Assembly: GCF_003597675.1 (NCBI RefSeq)
Contig: NZ_CP030827.1
Coordinates: 3,469,501-3,533,500 of the forward strand
Direction of reading: 5' to 3'
Source of the DNA: Neorhizobium sp. NCHU2750
GTDB taxonomy: Bacteria; Pseudomonadota; Alphaproteobacteria; Rhizobiales; Rhizobiaceae
DNA: 64,000 nucleotides
The notes beneath the pieces were generated by a model. The model made no database searches and was not told where the DNA came from. It saw only the letters and a list, made by a program, of their open reading frames with translations. This document shows, in pieces, positions 10,038 to 18,803 of the stretch. The position numbers and the translations under genes are program-made. Every line of letters begins with the position of its first letter. Positions within the stretch are counted from its first letter, which is position 1.

Positions 10038-10077
10038 GGCCTTGTTGAAGAACGACTTTCGGCGGTTGATCCACAGA

Positions 10078-10473
10078 TCACGCGCCCTGGCGATCTCCGG
10101 TCTGCGCTGTTCGCTTGCCTTGAGGCTTTTTTTTATTGCTCAGCCCAAGCCGGTGCAGAAACCGGCCAACTGTCGCACGATGGACTTCGATACCGCGCTC
10201 TGCGAGTTCGACACACAGCTCATCCAAGGTCACCTCACCATGGGCCGCCACGCGGTCGCTGATCCAGTCTTCATGGGCCGAAAGCTTGCTATGGCCAGGC
10301 GGATGGCCCTGCCTGGCTGCAGCAAGCGAACCAGATGAACGGTGCAGGATCATCATGTTATTGACGAACCGAGGCGAAACGCGGAAATGCCGCGCCGCTT
10401 CCCGGTTACTATTACCTTCATTCACAAACGCAACGACACGCTCACGCAACGCGATCGGATGCGGCTTGCCCAT
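10078..10473 (-). CDS. IS630 transposase, N-terminal frame (helix-turn-helix)
   Basis: A 131-residue product starting MGKPHPIALRERVV, with GGAG just upstream of ATG 10473. It contains the winged helix-turn-helix DNA-binding region (EAARHFRVSPRFVNNMM) and a second one (TLDELCVELAERGIEVHRATVGRFL) usual for IS630 transposases. The frame hits an A8 run (T8 on the plus strand, 10127-10134) after GLSN and then continues in the wrong frame to a stop at 10078. The catalytic part resumes in another frame, so this ORF alone cannot make a working transposase. Confidence 0.85.
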   Translation of the reverse strand: MGKPHPIALRERVVAFVNEGNSNREAARHFRVSPRFVNNMMILHRSSGSLAAARQGHPPGHSKLSAHEDWISDRVAAHGEVTLDELCVELAERGIEVHRATVGRFLHRLGLSNKKKPQGKRTAQTGDRQGA

Positions 10474-10797
10474 GGTGCTCTCCTTCCATGGGCAAAGTGA
10501 AACACAGATCACACAAAACGGGAATCCCGAATCCGGTTAGCCGCGACACGCTTTAAGATCTTGATTGCCCTCGCGCGGGACGCGCTCCGGCCTTTGTTCG
10601 CTAAAATCGACTTTATCGATTTTTGGACTTCGTCCAACGCTCCAAAGCCTCTCCCGCAGGGGGAGAGGTAGCGCACCGAGCAAGCCTCCTCGGCATCTCT
10701 CCCCTTGCGGGAGAGAAAGCGATTTCAACATCTTAGCCAAAGGCTAAGTGTTAGAAATCGCAAGAGAGGGGATAATGTCTTTAAGAGACCGAAAACC

Positions 10798-11175
10798 TCA
10801 CGCCGCCCGGCTGGTCGCCCCTGCAAGCGCCATGGCGACGGCCTTGCGGATATCCGGCAGCGCGAATGGCTTCGGCACGACATCGACGATCTTGGCGGCG
10901 AGATCGTCGGCACGTTCCCGCTGTTCGGCATAGCCGGTCATCAGCAGGATCTTCATCTCGGGAAAACGGGCAGAAGCCTGATGGGCAAGCTCGATCCCGT
11001 CCATCACCGGCATGCGGATGTCGGATAAAAGCAGGTCGTAGGAGCCTTCGTCGAGCCGCTCCAGGCCCTCGGCGCCGTCACCGGCTTCAAACGTCTCATG
11101 GCCATCCAGGCGCAGCGCGCGGGCAACGAAGCGGCGAAGGGATTCCTCGTCTTCGGTAATCAGGATTCTGGCCAT
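10798..11175 (-). CDS. Single-domain response regulator, CpdR-like
   Basis: A 125-residue stand-alone receiver domain with no output domain. The acidic pair is in LITEDEE, the phospho-acceptor Asp in LLLSDIRMPVMDG, the switch Thr in LLMTGYA and the conserved Lys in PKPF. Size and sequence style resemble the CpdR family, which delivers substrates to ClpXP during the alphaproteobacterial cell cycle; a specific CpdR paralogue cannot be assigned. ATG 11175 (MARILITEDE) was preferred to ATG 11184 because GGAG is too close to the latter. It is transcribed away from the downstream repeat. Confidence 0.85.
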   Translation of the reverse strand: MARILITEDEESLRRFVARALRLDGHETFEAGDGAEGLERLDEGSYDLLLSDIRMPVMDGIELAHQASARFPEMKILLMTGYAEQRERADDLAAKIVDVVPKPFALPDIRKAVAMALAGATSRAA

Positions 11176-11327
11176 AGCGATCATCGCTCCCTCTGTTTCA
11201 TTTCGGGAGCAAATGACCAGACTTTCCTTTTCGAGGAGTAAACGCCACCCCTACCGCGGCCTCGGATGGTTAACGCCTTGCGACCGCAACCGGGCTAATT
11301 CCTGTACCCGGCCGCCGTCCTTGAGCC

Positions 11328-11870
11328 TCAGGCATCGCCCTTGACCACGCCGACGAAAGGCAGTTCACGGAAGGCATAGGCCGCATCCATGCCATAGCCG
11401 ACGACGAAATAATCCGGGCATTCGAAACCGACATAATCGGCTTCCAGTTCTTCCTTGCGCTTGACGCTCTTGTCGAGCAGGACGGCGATCGTCACGTTGC
11501 GGGCACCGCGCTCGTAGAGCAGTTCCTTGGCAAATTTCAGCGTCCGGCCGGATTCGAGAATATCATCGATCAGGAGGACGTCGCGGCCATGCACATCGCT
11601 GTCGATATCTTTCACGATGCGAACGCCCTGCGACACCGTGCCCGTGCCGTAGCTCGACAGCGTGATGAACTCGACTTCCGGCGCAAGCCCGGTTTCATGC
11701 AGCGCCCGGATGAGATCGGCGGCGAAGATGAACGAGCCCTTGAGGATCGCGATGACCAGCAGGTCTTTCACCGGGCCGGCCGCGATCTCGGCCGCGATGG
11801 CGTGGTTACGTTCCGCGATCTGCTCTGCGGTGAAAAGCGGGTCTATCTGCTTGCCGCGCACGATGGGCAT
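11328..11870 (-). CDS. hpt: Hypoxanthine phosphoribosyltransferase
   Basis: A 180-residue purine salvage enzyme that converts hypoxanthine (and guanine) plus PRPP to IMP or GMP. The PRPP-binding loop DVLLIDDILESGRTL is intact and followed by the VLLDKSVKRK hinge and the C-terminal DYFVVGYGMD purine pocket typical of bacterial Hpt. ATG 11870 has GGAG at a proper distance; the upstream in-frame ATG at 11894 adds eight residues without a ribosome site. Confidence 0.95.
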   Translation of the reverse strand: MPIVRGKQIDPLFTAEQIAERNHAIAAEIAAGPVKDLLVIAILKGSFIFAADLIRALHETGLAPEVEFITLSSYGTGTVSQGVRIVKDIDSDVHGRDVLLIDDILESGRTLKFAKELLYERGARNVTIAVLLDKSVKRKEELEADYVGFECPDYFVVGYGMDAAYAFRELPFVGVVKGDA

Positions 11871-11935
11871 GAGGCTCTCCTGCATGTCTCTCAAAGCATG
11901 GGCGATAGCACGAGAGACAGTATCAGAGAAAGGAG

Positions 11936-12634
11936 CTAGGCGCCGCGCGGCACCAGCGACAGTCGCAAATCCGGAAGTTTTCCACCGGGATGGGGCACAC
12001 GGGCCGAAAACCCATAGCTTTGCCCGCCACCGATCTGTGCGGCAGCCGTGGAAATCAGCGTGGTCGCGACCACCGTGTTGCCGGAGACGAGGTCGGCGCG
12101 GATCACCGGCATGGCGAGCTTTCCATGCGTGCGGTTCTCGACGATGCCGTTGATCAGCAACACCCGCATGCCATTGGCATCCTGCGGCGTCATCGTCACA
12201 TGGGTGATGTCGATCGGCTGGGCCGGCGGCACGGGCTTGGTGCCCGGGATCAGCGAAAAGCCGCCGAACAGCATGAACACGGCAACGACCGCCACTGCGA
12301 CCGTGGCGATGAACATGTCGGCCGGCATCTTGAGAAGCTTGGTCTCGATCAAGCCGGCCAAACCGCTTCCAAGACCGCTCGCAAGACCGGCGGAAGCCGG
12401 CTTGCGGGCCGCGACGGCAGAAACCTCGGCGCGCTGGCGGCTTCGGAAGGCATGCACCGTTCCATCCTGCGGCGCCCGATATTGGGAGGACCTGTCACGC
12501 ACCGTTTCGAACTCGGCATCGACGACGTCTACCGGCCGGCGGAAATGCAGAACCTTCCCCCTCGCCTCTTCGGGCGGGAGAATGTCGATCACGGCCTTGG
12601 CGCTGGCCTGCTGGCGGTCGTGGTAGGTGCCCAT
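11936..12634 (-). CDS. Membrane protein with C-terminal DUF3426-like domain
   Basis: About 232 residues from ATG 12634 (MGTYHDRQQ, preceded by GGAGAGAG); the frame is open to ATG 12703, which adds 23 residues. The N-terminal 80 residues are polar, and a single transmembrane helix lies roughly in the middle (MFIATVAVAVVAVFMLFGG). The C-terminal domain has the THVTMTPQDANGMRVLLINGIVENRT pattern of DUF3426/FxLyD-like periplasmic beta-domains. Related rhizobial proteins sit beside ftsE. Function is unknown. Confidence 0.75.
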   Translation of the reverse strand: MGTYHDRQQASAKAVIDILPPEEARGKVLHFRRPVDVVDAEFETVRDRSSQYRAPQDGTVHAFRSRQRAEVSAVAARKPASAGLASGLGSGLAGLIETKLLKMPADMFIATVAVAVVAVFMLFGGFSLIPGTKPVPPAQPIDITHVTMTPQDANGMRVLLINGIVENRTHGKLAMPVIRADLVSGNTVVATTLISTAAAQIGGGQSYGFSARVPHPGGKLPDLRLSLVPRGA

Positions 12635-12861
12635 CGCGCTCTCTCCGTCCGCCTCGCCGGGGCCGCTTCGATCCCATGAATCAAGCGTGAAGAGGTCGGG
12701 CATTGAAACAAGTTCCCGCCAGTCGTAAACTAATATGGTTAACGCTTTCCAAATCCGACCAGAAAATCGTGCTTTTGACTGCTTGATTTACCTTTCGTTT
12801 ACGCGCGGCGTTAAGAAGATAGCCGTTCGCTAGCGTTGCAAATGCCAGGACAAGGTCTCCG

Positions 12862-13521
12862 GTGATCCATTTCGAAAATGTTGGTCTGCGTTACGGCATG
12901 GGCCCGGAAATTCTTCGGGATATGACGTTCGACATTCCGAAACGTTCCTTCCAGTTCCTCACCGGGCCTTCGGGCGCCGGCAAGACGAGCCTGCTGCGCC
13001 TTCTGTTCATGTCGCTCAATCCGACCCGCGGCATCATCCGCATGTTCGGCCGCGATCTTTCGCAGATCCCGCGCGGCGAATTCCCGATGCTGCGCCGCCG
13101 CGTCGGCATCGTCTTCCAGGATTTCCGCCTTCTCGATCATCTGACGACCTACGAGAACGTCGCCCTGCCCTTGCGCGTCCGCGGCAAGGATGAGGCCTCC
13201 TATCGCAATGATGTGATCGACCTGTTGAAATGGGTCGGCCTCGGCGAGCGCATCAATGTCCTGCCGGCAGTCCTGTCCGGCGGCGAGAAGCAGCGTGCGG
13301 CGATCGCCCGCGCCCTGATGGACCGGCCGGAAATATTGCTTGCCGACGAACCGACAGGTAACGTCGATCCGCCGATGGCGCGCCGGTTGCTGAGCCTCTT
13401 TCTCGAACTCAATCGCCTCGGCACGGCCGTGGTCATTGCCACCCACGATCTCGCGCTGATGGATCAGGTCGATGCGCGACGGATGATCCTGACCGAAGGG
13501 CGGCTCGACATCTATGAATGA
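12862..13521 (+). CDS. ftsE: Cell division ATP-binding protein FtsE
   Basis: A 219-residue ABC ATPase that works with FtsX in the divisome to control periplasmic amidases. Walker A (GPSGAGKTS), the Q-loop (VFQDFRLLDH), the signature LSGGEKQR, Walker B (ILLADEPTGN) and the switch ATHD are all present. It starts at GTG 12862 and overlaps ftsX by 8 nt, so the two are translationally coupled. It is divergent from the DUF3426-like gene. Confidence 0.96.
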   Translation: MIHFENVGLRYGMGPEILRDMTFDIPKRSFQFLTGPSGAGKTSLLRLLFMSLNPTRGIIRMFGRDLSQIPRGEFPMLRRRVGIVFQDFRLLDHLTTYENVALPLRVRGKDEASYRNDVIDLLKWVGLGERINVLPAVLSGGEKQRAAIARALMDRPEILLADEPTGNVDPPMARRLLSLFLELNRLGTAVVIATHDLALMDQVDARRMILTEGRLDIYE

Positions 13522-14554
13522 GGCAGGCCGAGTGAAGCAGCCAGCGCTTCAGGATGACACGCAACAGGCCGGCGGCGGCGAGGGCTCACCGCGCCGTGCA
13601 CCCATGCGCGTGCGCCCCACGGGCCCGATCCTGCCGCCGTCGAACATCCAGGGCAACGCCCTGATGGTCGTCATCGCAATCATGGCCTTCCTCGCCTGTC
13701 TGACGCTTGGCGCCGTCAGCATGGTGCGCGCCACGGCGGCCGGCTGGCAGAGCCAGATTTCCCGCGAGATCACCATCCAGATCAAGCCGTCCGACGGGCT
13801 AGACATGAATGCCGCGCTGCAGAAGGCGAAAGATATCGCGCTGAGCTTCGTCGGCACCAAATCCGGCACGATCATGGATGACGAGGCAACCGCGAGACTG
13901 CTCGAGCCCTGGCTCGGTTCCGACCTGAAACTCGACGACCTGCCGGTGCCCCGCCTCATCATCGTCACCATCGACGAAAGCAATCCGCCGGATTTCGCCG
14001 CCATGCGCGACCTGTTGAAATCGGAAGTGCCGCAGGCCTTTCTCGATGATCACCGCACCTGGGTCGACCGCCTCGTCTCCATGGCACGCACGACGGTCTG
14101 GATCGGCACAGGCGTGCTGATCCTCGTCTTTACCGCCATGATCCTCACCGTCATCTTCGCCACCCGCGGCGCGCTTTCCGGCAACAGGCACATTGTCGAG
14201 GTGCTGCATTTCGTCGGCGCGGAACGCACCTTCATCGCCAAGGAATTCCAGAAGCATTTCCTCAAGATCAGCCTGAAGGGATCGGCGATCGGCAGCGTGC
14301 TCGCAGCACTTCTGTTTGCCACGGCAAGCCTCTGGCAATCGAATTTCCGCGCCACGCCGGAGAGCGATCAGGCGACGGCACTTTTCGGCTCCTTCACCAT
14401 CGACTGGAGCGGCTATCTCGGCATCTTCGCCACCATGCTGATCATCGCCCTGCTGACCACCGTGACCGCCCGCTTCACCGTGATGCGCACGATCGACGAA
14501 ATAGACCTGGTGCGCTCCGACCCATCGAGATCGGATGGCCTGCCGCCATCATGA
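13514..14554 (+). CDS. ftsX: Cell division protein FtsX
   Basis: A 346-residue permease-like partner of FtsE. A cytoplasmic N-terminal tail of about 45 residues precedes the first membrane helix (LMVVIAIMAFLACLTLGAVSMV). A large periplasmic domain follows, then three further helices in the C-terminal half, giving the 4-helix FtsX/MacB-type topology. The protein transmits FtsE ATPase activity to periplasmic murein hydrolase activators. Its start lies inside the ftsE 3' end. Confidence 0.95.
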   Translation: MNEAGRVKQPALQDDTQQAGGGEGSPRRAPMRVRPTGPILPPSNIQGNALMVVIAIMAFLACLTLGAVSMVRATAAGWQSQISREITIQIKPSDGLDMNAALQKAKDIALSFVGTKSGTIMDDEATARLLEPWLGSDLKLDDLPVPRLIIVTIDESNPPDFAAMRDLLKSEVPQAFLDDHRTWVDRLVSMARTTVWIGTGVLILVFTAMILTVIFATRGALSGNRHIVEVLHFVGAERTFIAKEFQKHFLKISLKGSAIGSVLAALLFATASLWQSNFRATPESDQATALFGSFTIDWSGYLGIFATMLIIALLTTVTARFTVMRTIDEIDLVRSDPSRSDGLPPS

Positions 14555-14623
14555 CAATCGGTCATATTCCCGATATCGTTTGCGGGACTATGCTTTGCCT
14601 TAATCTGCGACTAATGACGGACC

Positions 14624-15358
14624 ATGAGATTCGGCCGGAGCAATCGCTGGACGTCTGAAGACCGCCCTCCGGGTCGGCGAGGATTCTGGCTATTGTCGCG
14701 CCACAGCCTGCTGCGGCGTTTCGCCAGGCGCCTCGTTCTCCTGGCTTTCATCGGCATAGCCATCCTCGTCGGCGGCTTCCTCTGGTTCGCCGATTCGGTC
14801 TCCTCGCTGCGCGCGCCCGACGGCGTGAAGGCTGACGCGATCGTGGTCCTGACCGGCGGCTACCTGCGCATCGAGCAGGCCGTCGGCCTGCTGCGGGACG
14901 GTGCCGGCAAGCGGCTCCTGATTTCCGGCGCCCATCCCTCGACCACGCCGACCCAGATCCGCAGGACCACCCAAGGGTCGGCGGACCTCTTCAAGTGTTG
15001 CGTCGATATCGGCTATGACGCCATCGACACGATCGGCAATGCCAATGAGATTGCCCGCTGGATCCACGATCACGATTACAAGTCCGTACTCGTCGTCACC
15101 AACAATTACCACATGCTGCGCAGCCTGCATGAGCTGCGCCGGGTCGATCCGGTCACGCAATTCATCCCCTATCCGGTCATCACCGCAGATCTAACCCGCC
15201 GTGCCTGGTTTACCGAGCCGGATACGCTGCGCACCATGCTGGGCGAATATGCCAAGGTGGTCCTGTCCGCTTTCCGCGACTGGCTCGGCTTCGAGCGCTG
15301 GAGCGGGCTGCGCACCGATGAGGAAGAACAGAAGGAAAAACAGGCGACCGACTCCTGA
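14624..15358 (+). CDS. YdcF/ElyC family DUF218 protein
   Basis: A 244-residue protein with a single N-terminal membrane helix (about residues 33-55) and a DUF218 domain containing ADAIVVLTGG and VVTNNYHMLRS, hallmarks of the SanA/ElyC/YdcF family. Members affect envelope integrity and lipid-carrier or peptidoglycan steps, but the reaction is unsettled. It follows ftsX by 69 nt and precedes plsC by 83 nt on the same strand, a conserved rhizobial ftsE-ftsX-ydcF-plsC arrangement. Near the start, TTAATCTGCGACTAA resembles a degenerate CtrA site but departs in one half. Confidence 0.88.
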   Translation: MRFGRSNRWTSEDRPPGRRGFWLLSRHSLLRRFARRLVLLAFIGIAILVGGFLWFADSVSSLRAPDGVKADAIVVLTGGYLRIEQAVGLLRDGAGKRLLISGAHPSTTPTQIRRTTQGSADLFKCCVDIGYDAIDTIGNANEIARWIHDHDYKSVLVVTNNYHMLRSLHELRRVDPVTQFIPYPVITADLTRRAWFTEPDTLRTMLGEYAKVVLSAFRDWLGFERWSGLRTDEEEQKEKQATDS

Positions 15359-15441
15359 CCCTCTTGCCCTGCAGTCGGGCAAGACCTCTTTTTTCCGGCG
15401 GAAATCTCGTGTAGGCAACGCCTGTTCAAGAGGACGCCAAC

Positions 15442-16233
15442 ATGCTTCTGCTGCGCTCGGTGCTGTTCAACACCGCCTTCTATCTCAACACCATCGCCCG
15501 CATGATCGTGCTCTCGCCGATCTATTTCGTCATGCCGCGCAAGCCTGCCTATGCGATCCCCAAAGCATGGGCCGCATCCTGCAACTGGCTGATGGCAAAG
15601 ATCGTCGGGGCGACGTTCGAGATCGAGGGCCTTGAAAACGTGCCCGAAGGCGGCTGTATCTTCGCCCCCAAGCATCAATCGGCCTGGGATACCGTGGCGC
15701 TTCTGCCCTACCAGCGCGACCCGGTCTATATCCTGAAGCGCGAACTGATGTGGATCCCGCTCTTCGGCTGGTATGCGGCCAAGCAGAAGATGATCCCGGT
15801 CAATCGCGGCGCTCGCGGCAAGGTGATGATCGAGGTGATGAAGCGCACCCGCGAGGAAATGGCCGCCGGCCGCCAGCTCATCATCTACCCGGAAGGCACC
15901 CGCCGCGCACCGGGCGCCGAACCCGAATACCGCTACGGCATCGCCCGCATCTATCGCGACGTGAAGGTGCCTGTCGTGCCGGTGGTCGCCCATTGGGGCT
16001 TGTTCTGGGGTCGCCGCAAGCTCATCAAGCATCCGGGCCATTTCAAGGTCCGCATCCTGCCGGCAATTCAGCCCGGCATGGATCCTGACGCCTTCTACGC
16101 CCACCTGATCGACGTTCTCGAAAAGGCGAGCGACGAACTGCTGGTCGAGACGGTGAAGGCCAATCCGCACCTGCCGCTGCCGCCGACGGCCGTCAAGCGG
16201 CTCGCCGAACTCAAGGCTCAGTCGGCGGACTGA
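15442..16233 (+). CDS. plsC: 1-acyl-sn-glycerol-3-phosphate acyltransferase
   Basis: A 263-residue inner-membrane acyltransferase that converts lysophosphatidic acid to phosphatidic acid. The catalytic HX4D motif is HQSAWD, and the second hallmark YPEGTRRAPG is intact. An N-terminal hydrophobic segment fits membrane association. AGAGGA precedes ATG 15442. The last 16 nt overlap the 3' end of the convergent ChaC-like gene. Confidence 0.94.
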   Translation: MLLLRSVLFNTAFYLNTIARMIVLSPIYFVMPRKPAYAIPKAWAASCNWLMAKIVGATFEIEGLENVPEGGCIFAPKHQSAWDTVALLPYQRDPVYILKRELMWIPLFGWYAAKQKMIPVNRGARGKVMIEVMKRTREEMAAGRQLIIYPEGTRRAPGAEPEYRYGIARIYRDVKVPVVPVVAHWGLFWGRRKLIKHPGHFKVRILPAIQPGMDPDAFYAHLIDVLEKASDELLVETVKANPHLPLPPTAVKRLAELKAQSAD

Positions 16234-16772
16234 CGGCCTTCCGCCTTACTCACCGCGTCTGCCACGGCTTCCAGCCACAAATCGCGAATGCCCATTTTCT
16301 TCAGATGGGCAACGGTGTTGATCACATAAGCGTCATTGGGGCCTGACTGGCCGTGTGACCTGAGCACGATTTTGGCGGCTTCTTCGACATCGAGGCTGCC
16401 GGCATATTGAACATGGTTCCGATCGACGACATAGGCCACGGCCTTCACCCGCCGTCCGTCCGGCAAGCCGATCGGCAGGATCCTTTCCAGATAGACATTG
16501 GTGATCAATTCCCGCTTGCGCAGGTAATCCAGCGCATCGTCGCGCTCTTCCGCCGCCACCCGAAACGCCACGCCCCGGCAGGAACCTCCACGATCGAGCC
16601 CCATGACGAGACCAGGATTTTCCTCGGTGCCGCGATGCGCGGTGGACCAGATGCAGAGCGAGCGGCGAAATCCGTGGACACGCGCCGCCTGCCGCTCAAC
16701 ATAGGGGAAACCCGGATTCCACATCAGTGATCCGTAGCCAAAGACCCAAAAATCGTCCATATCGCACGCCAT
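16218..16772 (-). CDS. ChaC-like gamma-glutamylcyclotransferase
   Basis: About 184 residues with the family's N-terminal VFGYGSLMWNPGF substrate loop and the downstream RELITNVYLERILP region. ChaC enzymes release 5-oxoproline from glutathione in the cytosol. ATG 16772 gives MACDMDDFWVFGYGS; ATG 16760 (MDDFW) is equally possible because neither has a clear ribosome site. The gene overlaps the end of plsC tail to tail by 16 nt and is nearly back-to-back with the DUF2125 gene. Confidence 0.88.
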   Translation of the reverse strand: MACDMDDFWVFGYGSLMWNPGFPYVERQAARVHGFRRSLCIWSTAHRGTEENPGLVMGLDRGGSCRGVAFRVAAEERDDALDYLRKRELITNVYLERILPIGLPDGRRVKAVAYVVDRNHVQYAGSLDVEEAAKIVLRSHGQSGPNDAYVINTVAHLKKMGIRDLWLEAVADAVSKAEGRQSAD

Positions 16773-16808
16773 GCATCGCCTGTTCTTGAGCGGCACCAAT
16801 GGGAGAAC

Positions 16809-17816
16809 ATGATGGCAGCGTCAAGCCGAACCGGCACCAGCAAGGCAATATGGTGGATTGCTGGTACCGTCGTCGTCGTTATCGCGCTTTATACGGCAGG
16901 CTGGTTCTATACGGCCTCGATATTGCGGGAGAAAACCCTGCTTCTTCTCGGCAGTCGCTCGGATGCCGGCATCTCGGCCTCCTGCGACGATGCCGAATAC
17001 CGCGGCTTCCCCTTCCAGATCGGGCTCTACTGCACCCGGGTGGACGTCGATGACAACGTCAACGGTATTTCCGCAAGCTTCGGCGCCCTGCGCTCGTGGA
17101 CCCACGTCTACAATCCCAAGCACATCTTCTGGGAACTCGATTCGCCCTCCGAGATCCGCACCAGCAACGGCCTGACGGTATCGACCAGCTGGCTACTGCT
17201 GAAGTCCAATCTCATCACCAAGCTGAAGGGCATCGAGCGTAGCACGATGACGCTGGAAAAGCCGAAGACGACCATCGTCTCCTCGGCAACCGGCCAGACA
17301 TTCGACATCGCGGCCGATCAGGCCGAGATCAAGCTTCGCCAGGATGGTGCCGATCTCAACGCCTCGATCGCCCTTGAGAACGCCACGACGACGGCCAAGG
17401 GCCTGCCGCAGCTTCTTCCGCCGACGACCACCAGCATCAGTGTCAACTTCGAAAACCGCGCCGGTGTGCTCGACGGCAGCGACCGTGGCGGCCTTGCACT
17501 GCGCGGCTCACAGGGGCGGTTGCGCGAATTCAAGGCGGATCTCGGCCAGGGCCAGGTACTGACCCTATCCGGCCCCTTTTCCTTCGATGATCAGGGCCGC
17601 ATGTCGGGCAAGCTGAAGCTGAGGATGGAAGACATTCCGGCCTGGCAAAAGAGCCTGACGGCCGCCTTCCCGGATCTTCAATCGACGATCGGCACGGCGG
17701 CGAACATGCTTCAGGCGCTCGGCGGCGGATCGAAGGCCTCGCTCGACATCACCATCCGCCGCGGCAAGGTATTTGCCGGCGGCCTGATCCCGATCGGCGA
17801 AATCCCGCCCGTCTGA
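16809..17816 (+). CDS. DUF2125 domain protein
   Basis: A 335-residue protein with one N-terminal membrane helix (IWWIAGTVVVVIALYTAGWFY) and a long beta-rich extracytoplasmic domain. The early YRGFPFQIGLYC segment is typical of DUF2125 proteins, which are found widely in Alphaproteobacteria and have no established function. Starts at tandem ATGs (16809/16812) after GGGAGAAC. It converges on tyrC with a perfect hairpin between the two stops. Confidence 0.85.
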   Translation: MMAASSRTGTSKAIWWIAGTVVVVIALYTAGWFYTASILREKTLLLLGSRSDAGISASCDDAEYRGFPFQIGLYCTRVDVDDNVNGISASFGALRSWTHVYNPKHIFWELDSPSEIRTSNGLTVSTSWLLLKSNLITKLKGIERSTMTLEKPKTTIVSSATGQTFDIAADQAEIKLRQDGADLNASIALENATTTAKGLPQLLPPTTTSISVNFENRAGVLDGSDRGGLALRGSQGRLREFKADLGQGQVLTLSGPFSFDDQGRMSGKLKLRMEDIPAWQKSLTAAFPDLQSTIGTAANMLQALGGGSKASLDITIRRGKVFAGGLIPIGEIPPV

Positions 17817-17828
17817 ACGATAGGAGAA

Positions 17829-17850
17829 CCGAAGCCGCAACCGGCTTCGG
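17829..17850. terminator. Hairpin between convergent genes
   Basis: CCGAAGCC-GCAACC-GGCTTCGG forms an 8-bp perfect stem between the DUF2125 and tyrC stop codons. There is no real T-run on either side, so it is a weak or Rho-assisted terminator candidate. Confidence 0.45.
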
Positions 17851-17870
17851 ATACCATTTCGAAAGCTGGG

Positions 17871-18803
17871 TTATTTCTTCGCATCCAGCGCGTGGCGGCC
17901 GAAATCCGGCGCATCCACATCCTGACCCGCCTGGACGATGGAGCGGCGGATCGCCCTTGTGCGGGTGAAGAGTTCGAACAGCTTGTCGCCCTCGCCCCAG
18001 CGGATCGCCCGCTGCAGATAGGCAAGATCCTCGGAAAACCGCGACAGCATTTCCAGGATCGCATCCTTGTTGTGCAGGCAGACATCCCGCCACATGGTGG
18101 GGTCGGATGCCGCCAGACGGGTAAAGTCGCGAAAGCCGGAAGCCGAATATTTGATGACTTCCGATTCTGTCACAGTGCCGAGATCGTCCGCCGTGCCGAC
18201 GATATTATAGGCGATGATGTGAGGCAGGTGCGAGACGATCGCCAGAACCTTGTCATGGTGCTGCGGGTCCATCTCGTCGATGCGCGAGCCGAGCGCCATC
18301 CAGAACGCCTTGAGTCGATCGAGCGCACCGGGATCGGTATCCGGCAGCGGCGTGAAGATGCACCAGCGATCGCGGAAAAGCCCCGCAAAGCCTGCATCCG
18401 GACCGGATTTTTCCGTACCCGCCAGCGGATGGCCCGGAATGAAATGAACGTTGTCCGGCATGTGCGGCGCCATCTGCGCGATGACCGATGCCTTGGTCGA
18501 GCCGACATCGGTGACAATCGCGCCGGGCTTCAGCGAGCCGGCAATCTGCTGGGCAACCGCTTCCGAAGCGCCGACCGGCACCGAGACGATGACGAGATCG
18601 GCATCCCTCACCGCATCGGCGGCCGACACCGTATACTCGGTGCCGAGCTCCAGCTCTTCCGCCCGTTTCAGCGTTTCTTCGCTGCGCGTCGAGACGACCA
18701 CATGTTTCGCCAGCCCGAGCTGCTTGACGTCGCGGGCGATCGAGGAGCCGATCAGGCCGATACCGATCAGCGCGATCCGCTCGAAATGCACGTCGCTCAT
18801 CAT
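17871..18803 (-). CDS. tyrC: Prephenate (or cyclohexadienyl/arogenate) dehydrogenase
   Basis: A 310-residue NAD(P)-dependent dehydrogenase of tyrosine synthesis. The Rossmann GxGxxG is [13 protein letters not shown] near the N-terminus, and the [10 protein letters not shown] motif that binds the prephenate/arogenate ring lies mid-protein. Its ATG overlaps the hisC stop as ATGA, so it is the second gene of a hisC-tyrC pair, an arrangement that implies the aminotransferase serves aromatic amino acid synthesis as well as, or instead of, histidine. Confidence 0.92.
   Translation of the reverse strand: MMSDVHFERIALIGIGLIGSSIARDVKQLGLAKHVVVSTRSEETLKRAEELELGTEYTVSAADAVRDADLVIVSVPVGASEAVAQQIAGSLKPGAIVTDVGSTKASVIAQMAPHMPDNVHFIPGHPLAGTEKSGPDAGFAGLFRDRWCIFTPLPDTDPGALDRLKAFWMALGSRIDEMDPQHHDKVLAIVSHLPHIIAYNIVGTADDLGTVTESEVIKYSASGFRDFTRLAASDPTMWRDVCLHNKDAILEMLSRFSEDLAYLQRAIRWGEGDKLFELFTRTRAIRRSIVQAGQDVDAPDFGRHALDAKK

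Larger units (their letters stand above)
9506..10553 (-). mobile_element. IS630-family insertion sequence, 1,048 bp
   Basis: Perfect 11-bp terminal inverted repeats are visible: AAGCGTGTCGC at 9506-9516 and GCGACACGCTT at 10543-10553, with weaker similarity for about ten more bases. Both ends are flanked by TA (9504-9505 and 10554-10555), the expected target duplication of IS630/Tc1-mariner elements. It encodes a DDE transposase on the minus strand split into two frames. The insertion target is the RIME-like repeat, so no gene was broken. Confidence 0.95.
9468..10771. repeat. RIME-like palindromic repeat, copy 1, interrupted by an IS
   Basis: Without the insertion this is a roughly 254-bp intergenic repeat made of 9468-9505 and 10554-10771. 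It begins CCCCTCACCAACAAAATC, contains TTAGCC...GGCTAA palindromes at both ends and the CTCTCCCGCAGGGGGAGAGG and CTCTCCCCTTGCGGGAGAG hairpins, and ends GTTAGAAATCGCAAG. The same blocks occur in inverted orientation at 51627-51804. The layout matches Rhizobium-specific intergenic mosaic elements (RIME). About 75 nt around 10565-10645 are absent from the other copy. Confidence 0.8.
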
